Below are positions 26,660 through 37,390 of a stretch of DNA of 64,000 nucleotides, piece after piece. Both the position numbers and the translations under genes were made by a program. The DNA lies in the NCBI GenBank assembly GCA_009993635.1, contig JAACTC010000010.1:1-64000 (forward strand), given 5' to 3'. Numbering within the stretch: position 1 is the stretch's first letter; each line of letters starts with the position of its first letter. This DNA is from Erythrobacter sp. (GTDB lineage Bacteria > Pseudomonadota > Alphaproteobacteria > Sphingomonadales > Sphingomonadaceae). Under the pieces are notes generated by a model that saw only the letters and a list, made by a program, of their open reading frames with translations, did not search any database and had not been told where the DNA came from.

Positions 26660-28336
26660 ATGACCGAGACTTCTTCCAAACGTTCCGACGCAATCACCAA
26701 GGGTGCGGCCAAGGCGCCCGCACGCGCCATGCTGCGCGGCGCGGGCTTTACCGACGAACAGATGGCCCAGCCCATGGTCGCGGTGGTCAATACCTGGTCG
26801 ACAGTGACGCCGTGCAACATGCACCTCGCCGATCTGGCCGAGCCGATCCGCGAGGGCCTGCGCGGTGGCGGCGCGACACCGGTCGATTTCAACACCATCG
26901 TGGTTTCCGACGGGATCACCATGGGCGGCGAGGGCATGCGGGCCTCGCTGATCAGCCGCGAGATCATCGCGGACTCGATCGAGCTGGCGGTGAAAGGCCA
27001 CTCGCTGGATGCGGCGATCATTCTGGTCGGCTGCGACAAGACCATTCCCGCCGCCGCGATGGCGCTGGCCCGGCTCGATATCCCGGGGCTCGTTTTCTAC
27101 GGCGGGACGATCATGCCCGGCCAGCTCGACGGCCGCGACCTGTCGATCCAGGACGTGTTCGAAGCCGTCGGCGCACATGCCAAGGGCGACATGAGCGACG
27201 CCGAGCTGGAGAAGGTCGAGCGTGCGGCGTGCCCCGGCGCGGGTGCGTGCGGCGGGCAGTTCACCGCCAACACCATGGCAATGGCGCTGGCGATGATGGG
27301 CATCTCGCCCATGGGTTCGGGCGATCCGCCCGCGACCGATGCGGCCAAGCGCGTCGAAGCTGCACGCTGCGGGCGATTGGCGGCGAAGCTGGCGCATGAG
27401 GGTACCTCCGCACGCTCGTTCCTGACCCCGACCTCCATCCGCAACGCGGCCACGGCGGTTGTGGCGAGCGGAGGGTCGACCAATGCCGTGCTGCACCTGC
27501 CCGCCATCGCCGCAGAAGCAGGCTTCGCCTTTCCGATCGAGACGTTCGACGAATTGTCGCGCACCGTCCCCGTCATCACCGACCTGAAGCCAGGCGGGCG
27601 CTTCCTCGCGCGCGATCTCTATGCGGCGGGCGGCGTGCCGCTGTTCGGCAAGCGGCTGGCCGATGCCGGCATGCTGGAAGACACCCCCACCGTGACTGGC
27701 GACAGCCTGTTTGCGGAACTGGCGCGCGCCGAAGAAACGCCGGGCCAGCAGGTGGTCAAGTCGCCCGCCGATCCGGTCAAGGCGACCGGCGGGCTCAGCA
27801 TCCTCTACGGCGACGTCGCGCCCGAAGGCGCGGTGCTCAAGACCGCAGGCTACAGCGCGGCCTTTTTCGAAGGCCCGGCCAAGGTGTTCGAGGGCGAGGA
27901 GGCGTGCTTCGCCGCCGTCAACGCCAACGCGATCGAGGCGGGTGATGTCGTCATCATCCGTTACGAAGGCCCCTCGGGCGGCCCGGGCATGCGCGAAATG
28001 CTGGCGGTGACCGCCGCGCTCGCCGGACAGGGTCTGGCCGGAGAAGTCGCGCTGATCACCGATGGGCGCTTTTCGGGCGCAAGCCATGGCTTCGTGATCG
28101 GGCACTGCTCGCCCGAAGCCGCGCGAGGCGGCCCGATCGCGTTGATCGAGACCGGCGATATTATTCGCATCGATGCCGAAACGCGCCGGATCGATGCGGA
28201 CATCGACTGGGAAGCGCGCCGCGCGGCGCACACCCCGCGCCCGCCGAACCTTCTTGGCGGGGTATTCGACAAATACGCCCGCCTCGTTTCATCCGCCGCC
28301 TACGGCGCCACCACCATACCACCCGTGACCGAGTGA
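26660..28336 (+). CDS. ilvD: Dihydroxy-acid dehydratase
   Basis: Fe-S dehydratase of 558 residues that forms 2-keto-3-methylvalerate and 2-ketoisovalerate in isoleucine and valine synthesis. Conserved blocks are [62 protein letters not shown] and [12 protein letters not shown] near the C-terminus. Length and motifs match IlvD and not the Edd paralogue at 1590-3410. It is the first structural gene after the attenuator; the ATG is 20 bases past the outer stem. It is followed closely by ilvC. Confidence 0.95.
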   Translation: MTETSSKRSDAITKGAAKAPARAMLRGAGFTDEQMAQPMVAVVNTWSTVTPCNMHLADLAEPIREGLRGGGATPVDFNTIVVSDGITMGGEGMRASLISREIIADSIELAVKGHSLDAAIILVGCDKTIPAAAMALARLDIPGLVFYGGTIMPGQLDGRDLSIQDVFEAVGAHAKGDMSDAELEKVERAACPGAGACGGQFTANTMAMALAMMGISPMGSGDPPATDAAKRVEAARCGRLAAKLAHEGTSARSFLTPTSIRNAATAVVASGGSTNAVLHLPAIAAEAGFAFPIETFDELSRTVPVITDLKPGGRFLARDLYAAGGVPLFGKRLADAGMLEDTPTVTGDSLFAELARAEETPGQQVVKSPADPVKATGGLSILYGDVAPEGAVLKTAGYSAAFFEGPAKVFEGEEACFAAVNANAIEAGDVVIIRYEGPSGGPGMREMLAVTAALAGQGLAGEVALITDGRFSGASHGFVIGHCSPEAARGGPIALIETGDIIRIDAETRRIDADIDWEARRAAHTPRPPNLLGGVFDKYARLVSSAAYGATTIPPVTE

Positions 28337-28350
28337 AGGACTCCACTACC

Positions 28351-29382
28351 ATGCCCAAGACGATCAAGGTCTATACTGACGAAGACGCGAAGCCCGAACT
28401 GGTGCGGGGCAAGCCCGTCGCCATCATCGGCTACGGCAGCCAGGGTCGCGCCCATGCGATGAACCTGAAGGATTCAGGCTGCGAGGTGATCGTGGGCCTG
28501 CGCGACGGTTCGCCCACCGCAGCCAAAGCCCGCGCCGACGGCCTGACCGTGATGCCGGTCGCCGAAGCGGCCAAGGCCGCCTCGCTGGTCGCGCTGCTGA
28601 CCCCTGACATGAGCCACGAGGCGATCTTCGCCTCCGAAATCGCGCCCAATCTGGAGCAGGGCGACGCGATCCTCGTCGCGCATGGTTTTACCGTGCTGTA
28701 CGAACGCATCCAGCCCGCCGCCGGGATCGACGTCATTCTCGTGGCGCCCAAAGGGCCGGGCGATCTGGTCCGCCGTGAATACGAGCGCGGCGCAGGCGTG
28801 CCCTGCCTGTTCGCGGTGCGACAGGATGCGACCGGCGAAGCGCGCGAGCGGGCGCTGGCCTATGCCAGCCTGATCGGCGGAACGACGGCGGGCGCGCTCG
28901 AAACGAGCTTCCGCGAGGAAACCGAAACCGATCTGTTCGGCGAACAGGCGGTGCTGTGCGGCGGCGCGACCGAACTGGTCGCTGCCGGTTTCGATACGCT
29001 GGTGAACGCGGGCTACCAGCCCGAGATCGCCTATTACGAATGCCTCCACGAACTGAAGCTGATCGTCGACCTGCTGTACGAAGGCGGGTTCGAGAAGATG
29101 CACGAATTCGTCTCCGAAACCGCGATCTACGGCGATCTCGTCTCTGGACCGCGCGTCATCAACGACGAAACCCGCGCGCGGATGAAGGATGTGCTGACCG
29201 ACATTCAGGACGGCACCTTCGCGCGCAACTGGATCGCAGAGAACGAGGCCGGGAAGGCCAAGTACGACGAGATGCAGGCGGCCGACCTGTCGCATCCGAT
29301 CGAATCCACCGGCAAGCAGCTGCGCGGCCTGATGGCGTGGTTGCAGTCCGACGAGAAGAAGAAGGAGCAAAAGGCCGCGTAA
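28351..29382 (+). CDS. ilvC: Ketol-acid reductoisomerase (class I)
   Basis: NADPH-dependent enzyme of 343 residues, class I length, that rearranges and reduces acetolactate or acetohydroxybutyrate. The nucleotide-binding motif [17 protein letters not shown] lies near residues 25-42, the block [11 protein letters not shown] follows, and [17 protein letters not shown] is the conserved Mg2+-binding Asp/Glu region. The start chosen is ATG 28351, 14 bases after the ilvD stop; a GTG overlapping that stop would add six atypical residues. It sits between ilvD and ilvB in the operon. Confidence 0.95.
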   Translation: MPKTIKVYTDEDAKPELVRGKPVAIIGYGSQGRAHAMNLKDSGCEVIVGLRDGSPTAAKARADGLTVMPVAEAAKAASLVALLTPDMSHEAIFASEIAPNLEQGDAILVAHGFTVLYERIQPAAGIDVILVAPKGPGDLVRREYERGAGVPCLFAVRQDATGEARERALAYASLIGGTTAGALETSFREETETDLFGEQAVLCGGATELVAAGFDTLVNAGYQPEIAYYECLHELKLIVDLLYEGGFEKMHEFVSETAIYGDLVSGPRVINDETRARMKDVLTDIQDGTFARNWIAENEAGKAKYDEMQAADLSHPIESTGKQLRGLMAWLQSDEKKKEQKAA

Positions 29383-29411
29383 ACGCGCGCCCTTTTGCCA
29401 GAGTGAAAGCC

Positions 29412-31109
29412 ATGAATGCCATGACCCAGCCGATCCCCAGCACCCAGACCCAGCCTGCCACCCGCACGGGCGCGCAGCTGGTCGTCGACACGCTGGCCGC
29501 GCTGGGGGTGGAATGCGTATTCGGCTATCCCGGCGGCGCGATCATGCCGGTGTACGATGCGCTGCCGCAGGGACAGATCCGGCATATCCTGGTCCGCCAC
29601 GAACAGGCCGCGGCCTTCGCAGCGGATGCCTATGGCCGGGCCACGGGCCGGGCCGGAGTGTGCATCGCCACCTCCGGCCCGGGCGCGACCAACCTCATCA
29701 CGGGCATTGCCAACGCCTATCTCGATTCGGTCCCGATGGTCGCCATCACCGGCCAGGTGGCGCAGCCGCTGATGGGAACCGACGCGTTTCAGGAGACCGA
29801 TATTTTCGGCATGACGATGCCGATCGTGAAGCATTCGGTGGTGATCCGCCGGCCCGAGGACATTCCGTCGGCTTTTGCGGAAGCTTTCGCCATTGCCGAG
29901 GGCGGCCGGCCGGGCCCGGTGTTGATCGACCTGCCCAAGGATGTGCAGCAGGCGCTGTGTGAACCCGCCGCGCTGCGCCGCCCGGCCGCGCCCGTGCTCG
30001 CCGCGCCGTGCGCCGATGCGATTGCCGAGGCGGAGCGCCTGATCGCAGGCGCCAGTCGTCCGCTGTTCTATCTGGGCGGCGGCATTGCCCGCGCGAACGC
30101 CAGCGAGATGGTGCGCAGCATAATCGAGGAATCGGGCATTCCTGCGGTCGCGACCCTGCAGGGGCTGGGCGTTCTGCAACCCGATCACCCCGCGATGCTG
30201 GGGATGCTGGGGATGCATGGGCACCGTGCGGCGAATATGGCGGTGCAGGAATCCGACCTGCTGATCGTGGTCGGTGCGCGGTTCGATGATCGTGCGACCG
30301 GCAAGCTGGCCGAATTCGCGCCGCATGCATCCGTGGTCCATATCGATGTCGATGCCGCGGAACTGGGCAAGCTGCGCTTCGCGCACGCAGCGGTCTGCGG
30401 CAACCTGAAGGCCAGCCTCGCCGCGATCGATTTCAACATCGGAGAGATTTCCGCTTGGTGCGAGACCACGGCGCAGACCCGCGCAGCCAATCGGCCACGC
30501 TACGATGCGCCGGGCAATGGCATCTACGCGCCCGCCATGCTCAAGGCGCTGTCGGAACGGGTGGGCGACGATTTCATAGCCGCGTGCGATGTCGGCCAGC
30601 ACCAGATGTGGGTCGCCCAGCATTGTCGCTTTTCCCGCCCGCAGGCGCATCTGACCAGCGGCGGGCTGGGCGCGATGGGATACGGCCTGCCCGCTGCCAT
30701 CGGTGCCAAGCTGGCGCAGCCCGACAAGCAGGTCTTCGCCATCTGCGGAGATGGCGGCTTCCAGATGAACATCCAGGAGCTGGCGACGCTGCGCCGCTAT
30801 CAGATCCCGGTGAAGATCGTGCTGCTCGACAATGCGATGCTGGGGCTGGTGCGCCAGTGGCAGGAGCTGTTCTTTGCGGGCAATTATTCCGAGGTCGACC
30901 TGTCCGACAATCCCGATTTCGTCGAAGTCGCCAACGCGTTCGGGATCGAGGCCTTCTCGATCGAGCGCCGCGAAGAGGTGGACGGTGCGATCGACCGGCT
31001 GATGGCCGCGCACGGGCCGATTCTCGCCCATGTCCGGATCGATCCGGAAGAAAACGTCTGGCCGCTGGTGCCGCCGGGCAAGTCCAATGCCGAGATGATG
31101 GAGAAATGA
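29412..31109 (+). CDS. ilvB: Acetolactate synthase large subunit
   Basis: Thiamine-diphosphate enzyme of 565 residues for the first common step of valine, leucine and isoleucine synthesis. Conserved parts are the FGYPGGAIMPVYD start, RHEQAAAFAADAYGRATG with the catalytic Glu, TSGPGATNLITGIA, GARFDDRATGK (FAD region) and GDGGFQMNIQELATLRRY (thiamine diphosphate and Mg2+ site). The frame is open further upstream, inside ilvC, but ATG 29412 fits the family N-terminus. One base separates its stop from the small-subunit gene. The short partner suggests the IlvG/IlvM-type isozyme. Confidence 0.94.
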   Translation: MNAMTQPIPSTQTQPATRTGAQLVVDTLAALGVECVFGYPGGAIMPVYDALPQGQIRHILVRHEQAAAFAADAYGRATGRAGVCIATSGPGATNLITGIANAYLDSVPMVAITGQVAQPLMGTDAFQETDIFGMTMPIVKHSVVIRRPEDIPSAFAEAFAIAEGGRPGPVLIDLPKDVQQALCEPAALRRPAAPVLAAPCADAIAEAERLIAGASRPLFYLGGGIARANASEMVRSIIEESGIPAVATLQGLGVLQPDHPAMLGMLGMHGHRAANMAVQESDLLIVVGARFDDRATGKLAEFAPHASVVHIDVDAAELGKLRFAHAAVCGNLKASLAAIDFNIGEISAWCETTAQTRAANRPRYDAPGNGIYAPAMLKALSERVGDDFIAACDVGQHQMWVAQHCRFSRPQAHLTSGGLGAMGYGLPAAIGAKLAQPDKQVFAICGDGGFQMNIQELATLRRYQIPVKIVLLDNAMLGLVRQWQELFFAGNYSEVDLSDNPDFVEVANAFGIEAFSIERREEVDGAIDRLMAAHGPILAHVRIDPEENVWPLVPPGKSNAEMMEK

Positions 31110-31110
31110 C

Positions 31111-31404
31111 ATGACACCCAAAGCACAGGGGCTCGAGCACATCCGCATCGAATTTCGCTGCGCCGAAGGGGCGCTTCGCCGCATTCTCGGCGTGGTCGAG
31201 ACGCGCGGTTTCGCCCTGCGCTCCATGCAGATGGGCAGCAATGGCGATCATGCCGTGATGACGCTGGCGCTCGCCCCGATCGATCCCTTCCGCCGTGCGG
31301 AGACCATGCTGCGCCAGGTCGCCCGCCTGCAGGAGGTGGAAAGCACGATCCACCTGACCAACGGCCCGCCAGTCGCGGAGGTAACCAATGTCGCAATCGC
31401 CTGA
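31111..31404 (+). CDS. Acetolactate synthase small subunit, short (IlvM-like)
   Basis: ACT-domain protein of 97 residues. The core LEHIRIEFRCAEGALRRIL, the FALRSMQM strand and the ending RLQEVESTIHL follow the single-ACT pattern of E. coli IlvM, the small subunit of acetolactate synthase II. This differs from the 160-180 residue IlvN/IlvH type, which has a second regulatory domain. Its position one base after ilvB and 17 bases into leuA confirms co-translation. If the IlvM analogy holds, the enzyme may be weakly sensitive or insensitive to valine; the sequence alone cannot prove this. Confidence 0.85.
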   Translation: MTPKAQGLEHIRIEFRCAEGALRRILGVVETRGFALRSMQMGSNGDHAVMTLALAPIDPFRRAETMLRQVARLQEVESTIHLTNGPPVAEVTNVAIA

Positions 31405-32953
31405 CCAGGACCCACGGCGCATCGCAATCTTCGATACGAGCTTGCGCGATGGCGAGCAGGCGCCCGGCTTTTCGATGAACACCGTGCGCAAGCTCAAGCT
31501 GGCGCATGCACTGGCCGCTTTGAAGGTGGACGTGATGGAGGTCGGCTTTGCTGCCGCCTCGCCCGGCGATGCCGAGGCGATCCACGCGATTGCGAGCGAA
31601 ATCGGCTCTGCGCCCGGTGCGCCGATGCTGTGTTCGCTCGCGCGGGCGAACGAGCGCGATATCGACGCTGCCGAACGCGCGCTCGGCCCGGCCAAGAACA
31701 CCCGGCTGCACCTGTTCTTCGGCACCAGCGACCTGCATCTGGCGGCGAAGCACCAGATGGAAAAGCCCGAGGCGCTGGCCACGATCGAACGGGCGATCGA
31801 GATGGGGCGGGGCCGCTTTACCGAGATCGAGTTCTCTGCCGAAGACGCGCTGCGCACCGATCCCGCATTTCTCAAGGAAGTGTTGGAGTGTGCCGCTGCC
31901 GCCGGCGCGGATGTGCTCAACGTGCCCGATACGGTCGGCTACACGTCGCCCGAGGAAATCTATGCGCTGTTTGCGGATCTGACTGTCAACGTCGCGCGGC
32001 CCGATCATGTCGTCTTCTCGACCCACAACCACAACGATCTGGGCATGGCGGTCGCCAATAGCCTCGCCGCGGTGCGCGGCGGCGCGGGCCAGATCGAATG
32101 CACCATCAACGGCATAGGCGAACGCGCCGGGAACTGCGCGCTGGAAGAGGTGGTCATGGCGCTGAAGACCCGGCCCGACCATTACCGCGCCAACACCGGC
32201 GTCGATACGCGGCAGATCTTCGCGGTCAGCCGCCTGCTGGGCGAGGTGACCGGCAATGCGCCCCCGCGCAACAAGGCCATCGTGGGCCGCAATGCCTTTG
32301 CGCACGAAGCAGGCATCCATCAGCACGGCGTGCTGGCCGACCGGCGGACTTATGAGATCATGAGCCCGGAAGACATCGGCCTGCCGTCTAACGCGCTGGT
32401 ACTGGGCAAGCACAGCGGCAAGCACGCGCTGCGCGCCCGGCTGGCCGCGCTCGGCCATGGCGACATGGGCGATAATCGGTTCGAGAAACTCTACGCCGAT
32501 TTCAAGCGGCTGGCCGACACCCGTCGCGAGGTGACCGATAATGATCTGTGCGATCTGATTGCGGAGGACGGGCGCGGCCACACATGGGAACTGGTGCGGG
32601 TGGAGATGCGCACCGGCACAAAGGCCAAAGAACGGCCGACCGCCAAGGTGACGCTCGATCACACGACGCGCGGCCGCCTGACCACCATCGGTCACGGCAC
32701 CGGCCCGTTCGAGGCGCTGACCGATGCCTTCTGCGTCGCAGCCGAGGTGAAGGAGGGGATGCTCGAAAGCATCGATGCCCACCAGCTGTCGCGCGAGATG
32801 GAAATCGAGGTCGGCCTGACGGTCGATGGCGTTTCCATCACCGGGCGCAGCCAGCACACCGATGTGGTGATCGCCGCCGCCGAAGCCCTGCTGGCGGCGT
32901 TCAACAACCATGCACGGGCGCAGGAAACCTCGCGCCTGGCGAACGCAGCCTGA
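31388..32953 (+). CDS. leuA: 2-isopropylmalate synthase
   Basis: Condenses acetyl-CoA with 2-ketoisovalerate, the first committed step to leucine (521 residues). The catalytic barrel has [16 protein letters not shown] at the start, the metal ligands in [14 protein letters not shown], and [15 protein letters not shown]. The C-terminal third is the leucine-binding regulatory domain, typical of LeuA and absent from the short homocitrate synthases. GGAGG lies 7 bases before ATG 31388, inside the end of the small-subunit gene. The regulatory domain implies feedback inhibition by leucine. Confidence 0.95.
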   Translation: MSQSPDQDPRRIAIFDTSLRDGEQAPGFSMNTVRKLKLAHALAALKVDVMEVGFAAASPGDAEAIHAIASEIGSAPGAPMLCSLARANERDIDAAERALGPAKNTRLHLFFGTSDLHLAAKHQMEKPEALATIERAIEMGRGRFTEIEFSAEDALRTDPAFLKEVLECAAAAGADVLNVPDTVGYTSPEEIYALFADLTVNVARPDHVVFSTHNHNDLGMAVANSLAAVRGGAGQIECTINGIGERAGNCALEEVVMALKTRPDHYRANTGVDTRQIFAVSRLLGEVTGNAPPRNKAIVGRNAFAHEAGIHQHGVLADRRTYEIMSPEDIGLPSNALVLGKHSGKHALRARLAALGHGDMGDNRFEKLYADFKRLADTRREVTDNDLCDLIAEDGRGHTWELVRVEMRTGTKAKERPTAKVTLDHTTRGRLTTIGHGTGPFEALTDAFCVAAEVKEGMLESIDAHQLSREMEIEVGLTVDGVSITGRSQHTDVVIAAAEALLAAFNNHARAQETSRLANAA

Positions 32954-32963
32954 GGGACATCGG

Positions 32964-34388
32964 ATGACACAGCCCCGATCCCTGTTCGACAAGCTGTGGG
33001 ACGCGCATGTCGTTGTCTCCGAAAGCGAGGATGCGCCCGCGATCCTGTTCATCGACCTTCACCTGGTGCACGAGGTGACGTCGCCGCAAGCATTCTCGGT
33101 ACTGGAAGAGCGCGGCCTGAGCGTGCGTCGGCCCGACCTCACGCAGGCGACGCTCGACCACTCGACACCGACCCTTCCTGCAGGCCCCGACGGGCGCCTG
33201 CCCTACGCCACCGATGCGGCGGAAAAGCAGGTTCATCAGCTGGAGGCGAATTGCGCGAAGCACGGGATCGACCTGCTCGGGCTGGACGATGATCGGCGCG
33301 GGATCGTCCATGTGATCGGGCCTGAAATGGGCCTGACCCAGCCGGGCAAGACCATCGTGTGCGGCGACAGCCACACCTCTACCCACGGCGCGTTCGGCGC
33401 GCTCGCCTTCGGGATCGGCACGACCGAGGTCGGCCACGTGCTCGCGACGCAGTGCGTGCTCCAGCGCAAGCCGAAATCGATGCGGATCACCTTCGAAGGT
33501 GCGCTGTCTCCGGGCGTCGGCGCGAAGGATATGGCGCTCGCCATGATCGCGCAGATCGGTGCCGATGGCGGGCAGGGCTACGCGGTCGAATTCGCCGGCG
33601 AGGCGGTGCGGGCGCTGTCGATGGAAGGCCGTATGACGCTGTGCAACATGGCGATCGAGGCGGGGGCGCGGGTCGGCATGGTCGCCCCAGACGAGACGAC
33701 CTTCGCCTACCTCGAAGGGCGCGAGCGCGCTCCGCAGGGTGAGGATTGGGACGCCGCCGTGGCCCGTTGGCGCGAATTGCCCTCCGATCCCGACGCGAGC
33801 TTCGACAAGGAAGTGACGGTCGATGCCGCCGCGATCCGCTCGATGATAACCTATGGCGTATCACCCGATGCCGCCGCGCCCGTCTCCGGCAACGCGCCCC
33901 AGCCGGCCAATGATTCCGAACGCGAGGCCGCCGAATATATGCGCTTCGTCGCCGACCGACCTTTTGCCGAGGCGAAGGTAGACCGCGTCTTCATCGGCAG
34001 CTGCACCAATTCGCGCATGTCCGACCTGCGCGAAGCTGCCGAGGTGATGCGCGGGCGGCGGGTGGCCGATGGCGTCACCGCGCTGATCGTGCCCGGCTCG
34101 GAAGCGATCCGCCAGCAGGCCGAGGCCGAAGGGCTCGATGCGGTGTTCACCCAAGCGGGGGCCGAATGGCGCCTGCCGGGCTGTTCTATGTGCATTGCCA
34201 TGAACGGCGATCAGGGCGCGCCGGGAGAGCTGGTGGTCTCCACCTCCAACCGCAACTTCGTGGGCCGGCAGGGCAAGGGCGTGCGCACCGTACTCGCCGG
34301 GCCTGCCACTGCGGCGGCCTGCGCCATCGCGGGCCATATCGCCGACCCTTCGCAGTATATGAGCACGGAGGCGCGCGATGCAGCCTGA
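32964..34388 (+). CDS. leuC: 3-isopropylmalate dehydratase large subunit
   Basis: Aconitase-family Fe-S protein of 474 residues which, with LeuD, isomerises 2- to 3-isopropylmalate. The motifs are [11 protein letters not shown] at the N-terminus, [13 protein letters not shown], and the cluster cysteines in [12 protein letters not shown] and [11 protein letters not shown]. The start was set at ATG 32964, since an upstream in-frame extension runs into leuA. It overlaps leuD by 11 bases, consistent with stoichiometric translation of the two subunits. Confidence 0.95.
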   Translation: MTQPRSLFDKLWDAHVVVSESEDAPAILFIDLHLVHEVTSPQAFSVLEERGLSVRRPDLTQATLDHSTPTLPAGPDGRLPYATDAAEKQVHQLEANCAKHGIDLLGLDDDRRGIVHVIGPEMGLTQPGKTIVCGDSHTSTHGAFGALAFGIGTTEVGHVLATQCVLQRKPKSMRITFEGALSPGVGAKDMALAMIAQIGADGGQGYAVEFAGEAVRALSMEGRMTLCNMAIEAGARVGMVAPDETTFAYLEGRERAPQGEDWDAAVARWRELPSDPDASFDKEVTVDAAAIRSMITYGVSPDAAAPVSGNAPQPANDSEREAAEYMRFVADRPFAEAKVDRVFIGSCTNSRMSDLREAAEVMRGRRVADGVTALIVPGSEAIRQQAEAEGLDAVFTQAGAEWRLPGCSMCIAMNGDQGAPGELVVSTSNRNFVGRQGKGVRTVLAGPATAAACAIAGHIADPSQYMSTEARDAA

Positions 34389-34959
34389 TCCGTTCACCCG
34401 GTTGGAGGCGCGCACGCTGGTGGTGCGCCAGTCCAATATCGACACCGACCAGATCATCCCCGCGCGCTTCCTTACCACCACCACCCGCGAGGGGCTGGGC
34501 GCGAACGCCTTCTACGACTGGCGCTACACCGGCGACGATCAGCCCAAGAATGCCTCGCCTTTCCCGGTGGCCGGTGCGGGCGAGCGGCAGGTGCTGGTCG
34601 CAGGGCCGAATTTCGGGTGCGGTTCCTCTCGCGAACACGCTCCATGGGCGCTGCTCGACTACGGCTTTCGCGCCGTAGTCAGCTCGGACATTGCCGATAT
34701 CTTCAAGAGCAATGCGCTCAAGAACGGCCTGCTGCCGGTCGAGGTCGATGCCGAAACCCACGCCGCGCTGCTGGAACGACCGGGCGTCGCCATCGCCATC
34801 GATCTGGAGAAATGCACGCTGACAACCGATGACGGCATCGAAGCCAGCTTCACGGTCGAACCTTTCGCGCGCCGCTGCCTGCTCGACGGGGTCGATCCGC
34901 TCGGCCACATCCTGGCGCATGATGCCGACATTTCCGCTTACGAGACGAAAGCTGCATGA
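34378..34959 (+). CDS. leuD: 3-isopropylmalate dehydratase small subunit
   Basis: Swivel-domain partner of LeuC, 193 residues. [13 protein letters not shown] near the N-terminus and [19 protein letters not shown] in the middle are the signature blocks. GGAGG precedes ATG 34378 and the stop overlaps leuB by 4 bases (ATGA). No rearrangement or truncation is visible. Confidence 0.95.
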   Translation: MQPDPFTRLEARTLVVRQSNIDTDQIIPARFLTTTTREGLGANAFYDWRYTGDDQPKNASPFPVAGAGERQVLVAGPNFGCGSSREHAPWALLDYGFRAVVSSDIADIFKSNALKNGLLPVEVDAETHAALLERPGVAIAIDLEKCTLTTDDGIEASFTVEPFARRCLLDGVDPLGHILAHDADISAYETKAA

Positions 34960-36044
34960 ACCACACCATTGTCTTGCTGCCCGGTGATGGGATCGGCCCC
35001 GAAGTCGCCGCCGCCGCGCGCGCGGTCATGGAGGCGGTGGCACCGCACCACGGCCTGTCACTGACCTTCGAAAGCCACGATATCGGCGGCTGCGCCATCG
35101 ACGCGCACGGCGATCCCTTCCCCGAGGCCACGGCAAAAGCATGCGCGCAGGCCGATGCCGTGTTCCTCGGCGCGGTCGGTGGGCCGAAATGGGATGGTGG
35201 TGGGCCGCGCCCCGAGGCAGGGCTGCTGGCCCTGCGCAAAACGCTGGGCGCGTTTGCCAACCTGCGCCCGATCACGCTGTTCTCGGGCCTCGAACATCTC
35301 TCCCCGCTCAAGCCGGAACGCGCGACTGGCACCGACATGCTGATCGTGCGCGAGCTGACTGGCGGGATCTATTTCGGCGAGAAGGAGGAGGGCGACGAGG
35401 AAGCCTCCGACCTCTGCCGCTATTCGCGCCCCGAGGTCGAGCGGATTGCCCGGATCGCCTTCGAAGCGGCGCGGGGGCGCAAGGGGCGGGTGACCTCGGT
35501 CGACAAGGCCAACGTGCTCGCCACCAGCCGCCTGTGGCGCAACACGGTGGTCGCCCTGCGCGAGGCCGAGTATCCGGACGTCGAACTCGACCACGTGCTG
35601 GTCGATGCCATGGCGATGAAACTGATTGAGCGCCCCACGCAGTTCGATGTGATCCTGACCGAGAACATGTTCGGCGACATCCTGAGCGATGAGGCGTCAG
35701 TGATCGCCGGATCGATCGGCCTCGCGCCCTCGGCCTCGCTGTCGCAGACCCACGGCGGGCTGTACGAACCGATCCACGGCTCCGCGCCCGATATCGCAGG
35801 CCAGGGCAAGGCCAACCCCGTCGGCGCCATACTCAGCGCAGCCATGCTGCTGCGCCATGCGCTGGATGCAGGCGATGCCGCCACGCAGATCGAGCGGGCG
35901 GTCGGCGCATGCCTCGCGGAAGGTACCGGTACCGCCGATGTTGGCGGCAGTGCTGGCACACAGGCTGTGATCGAGCGGGTGTGCGACAAGATTGGCGAGA
36001 CGACCGGCAGCATCCCCCTTGCAGGTGCCGCTTCGCGAGGATAA
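34956..36044 (+). CDS. leuB: 3-isopropylmalate dehydrogenase
   Basis: NAD-dependent oxidative decarboxylase of 362 residues, the third step to leucine. It begins with IVLLPGDGIGPEV, and contains GAVGGPKWD, the acidic GEKEEGDEEASDLCRY segment and the conserved NMFGDILSDEASVIAGSIG with LYEPIHGSAPDIAG (Mg2+ and NAD sites). It is the last gene of the ilv-leu operon; a tRNA gene follows 22 bases on with no clear terminator between. Confidence 0.95.
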   Translation: MNHTIVLLPGDGIGPEVAAAARAVMEAVAPHHGLSLTFESHDIGGCAIDAHGDPFPEATAKACAQADAVFLGAVGGPKWDGGGPRPEAGLLALRKTLGAFANLRPITLFSGLEHLSPLKPERATGTDMLIVRELTGGIYFGEKEEGDEEASDLCRYSRPEVERIARIAFEAARGRKGRVTSVDKANVLATSRLWRNTVVALREAEYPDVELDHVLVDAMAMKLIERPTQFDVILTENMFGDILSDEASVIAGSIGLAPSASLSQTHGGLYEPIHGSAPDIAGQGKANPVGAILSAAMLLRHALDAGDAATQIERAVGACLAEGTGTADVGGSAGTQAVIERVCDKIGETTGSIPLAGAASRG

Positions 36045-36066
36045 GGGGCGTCCCTCCAAGCGAAAT

Positions 36067-36142
36067 GCCGCTTTAGCTCAGTTGGTAGAGCACATCATTC
36101 GTAATGATGGGGTCACGTGTTCGAGTCACGTAAGCGGCACCA
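36067..36142 (+). tRNA. tRNA-Thr (anticodon CGT)
   Basis: A complete 76-base cloverleaf with encoded CCA. The acceptor arms are GCCGCTT and AAGCGGC, the D arm is GCTC/GAGC, the anticodon stem is CATCA/TGATG around the loop TTCGTAA, and the T arm is ACGTG/CACGT with TTCGAGT. The anticodon CGT at 36100-36102 reads ACG codons (Thr). It follows leuB closely and could be cotranscribed. Confidence 0.95.
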
Positions 36143-36420
36143 TTTCTGGTCAAAGATGGAAACCGCCCCTCGAAGGCGCGTAGTAGCGAGTGCGACGCCC
36201 CTCGGCAGGGTCGAGATCGCGCCGCGCCCCAGTCTGCCAGCATTCTCAGACAGCCTTTGCGCAACGAGGGATCCTCGTCGTGAAGTTCTTCGCGCTTGCC
36301 GTCTGTCAGAACGTTTGCATCGTTGAAAAGATGCTCGAGGGAGCGGGGCCTTAGCGCCGGTGACGAAAAACTCCGGTGGCAGGCCGGTCCACCTTTAAGA
36401 GTGTTGGGGAGCGACACCTG
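36143..36420. other. Gene-free stretch between tRNA and LysR gene
   Basis: This 278-base stretch has open frames on both strands but none with a convincing start or family pattern; one frame would overlap the tRNA. No repeat of the tRNA 3' end and no integrase remnant was seen. Confidence 0.5.
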
Positions 36421-37362
36421 TCAGGTCGAGAAGATCGACCGGATAACGTTGAGCAGCCAGCGCAAGCCCGGGTCTTCCTCCTTCTCGGTGGCCCAGCCTA
36501 GAAACACTTTCGATCTGGGATATTCGAACGGCACCGGCAGAATTCTCAGTCGATGGATTGGTGCCGTGAGTTCTGCAAATCGCTGCGGGACGATCGCAAT
36601 CAGATCGGTGGTCGCAACGGTCACCGCCAGGCTGGCCGCATTGGGCAGGATCGCGCCGATGCGACGATCGATTGCGGCTGCGCGCACCTGACGGGCGGTC
36701 GGCAGGTGCAGGCGCATGTCCCTGTGCAGAACGGCGTGGCGGCTGCTGGCGAAGTCTTCGCGAGACAATTCGTGACCGATCCTGGGGTGCCCCTCCCGCA
36801 CAACCACGACCGCATCCGCGTTCATCAACGGCTCCAGCGTAACGCCCGGCTGTTCGTGGAGGGAGATATCCATGATGACGTCCGCGCCGCCGTTGGTCAG
36901 TGCTTCGTGCGGACGCTCCCAATTGGGAGTGACGACCTCGACCGTGCAGGCGGAGTTCGCATCATCGAGCAGCTTCAGTATCGGTGGCAACACCGATGGC
37001 ACGCTGAAATCGTGCAGCAGCAGGCGGAATGGTCGGCTTGCCGTGGCGAGATCGAAGTTGCTTTCGAACGTGAGCCCGCGGCGCAATGCCCCCAAGGCCT
37101 CGGTCACGGGCGGCAGCAGACTCAGCGCGCGCGGCGTAGGCTTCATGCCCCTGTCGACGCGAACGAAAAGCTGGTCGGAAAAATGGGCGCGAAGCCTCGA
37201 GAGCGCGTTGCTGACGGTCGGCTGACTCATTCCCAGTACCCGCGCGGCCTGGCTGACGCTGCCGGTCTGATAGACCGTTTCGAAAATGATCAGGAGATTG
37301 AGATCGAGCTTGCGGAGATCGCGGCTTTCCTCATGGCGCTTCTGCCGCGCAATATCCTCCAT
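36421..37362 (-). CDS. LysR-family transcriptional regulator
   Basis: LysR-type regulator of 313 residues. The N-terminal winged helix-turn-helix is clear: LDLNLLIIFETVYQTGSVSQAARVLGMSQPTVSNALSRLR with FVRVDRGMKPTPRA after it, close to the NodD/PnbR-like branch. The rest is the two-lobed effector domain. AGGGG lies 6 bases before ATG 37362. It is divergent from the giant autotransporter gene across 245 bases, the classic layout for a LysR protein controlling its neighbour. The effector is unknown. Confidence 0.9.
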   Translation of the reverse strand: MEDIARQKRHEESRDLRKLDLNLLIIFETVYQTGSVSQAARVLGMSQPTVSNALSRLRAHFSDQLFVRVDRGMKPTPRALSLLPPVTEALGALRRGLTFESNFDLATASRPFRLLLHDFSVPSVLPPILKLLDDANSACTVEVVTPNWERPHEALTNGGADVIMDISLHEQPGVTLEPLMNADAVVVVREGHPRIGHELSREDFASSRHAVLHRDMRLHLPTARQVRAAAIDRRIGAILPNAASLAVTVATTDLIAIVPQRFAELTAPIHRLRILPVPFEYPRSKVFLGWATEKEEDPGLRWLLNVIRSIFST

Positions 37363-37373
37363 TATTCACCCCT

Positions 37374-37390
37374 TGAATAAGACCAATTCA
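37374..37390. promoter_or_regulatory. Possible LysR-type binding site
   Basis: TGAAT, 7 bases, then ATTCA: an inverted repeat 12 bases upstream of the LysR start, overlapping its probable leader. It resembles the dyad sites of LysR regulators and could serve autorepression. The motif is short, so this is weak. Confidence 0.3.

Noticed and set aside
36067..36142. tRNA-Thr as an integration site for a mobile element carrying the autotransporter
   Set aside because: No copy of the tRNA 3' end, integrase or phage gene is visible in the downstream 28 kb; composition does not shift clearly.
36073..36417. Leftward open frame of 114 codons overlapping the tRNA
   Set aside because: It covers the tRNA-Thr gene, has no ribosome site and shows no family pattern.
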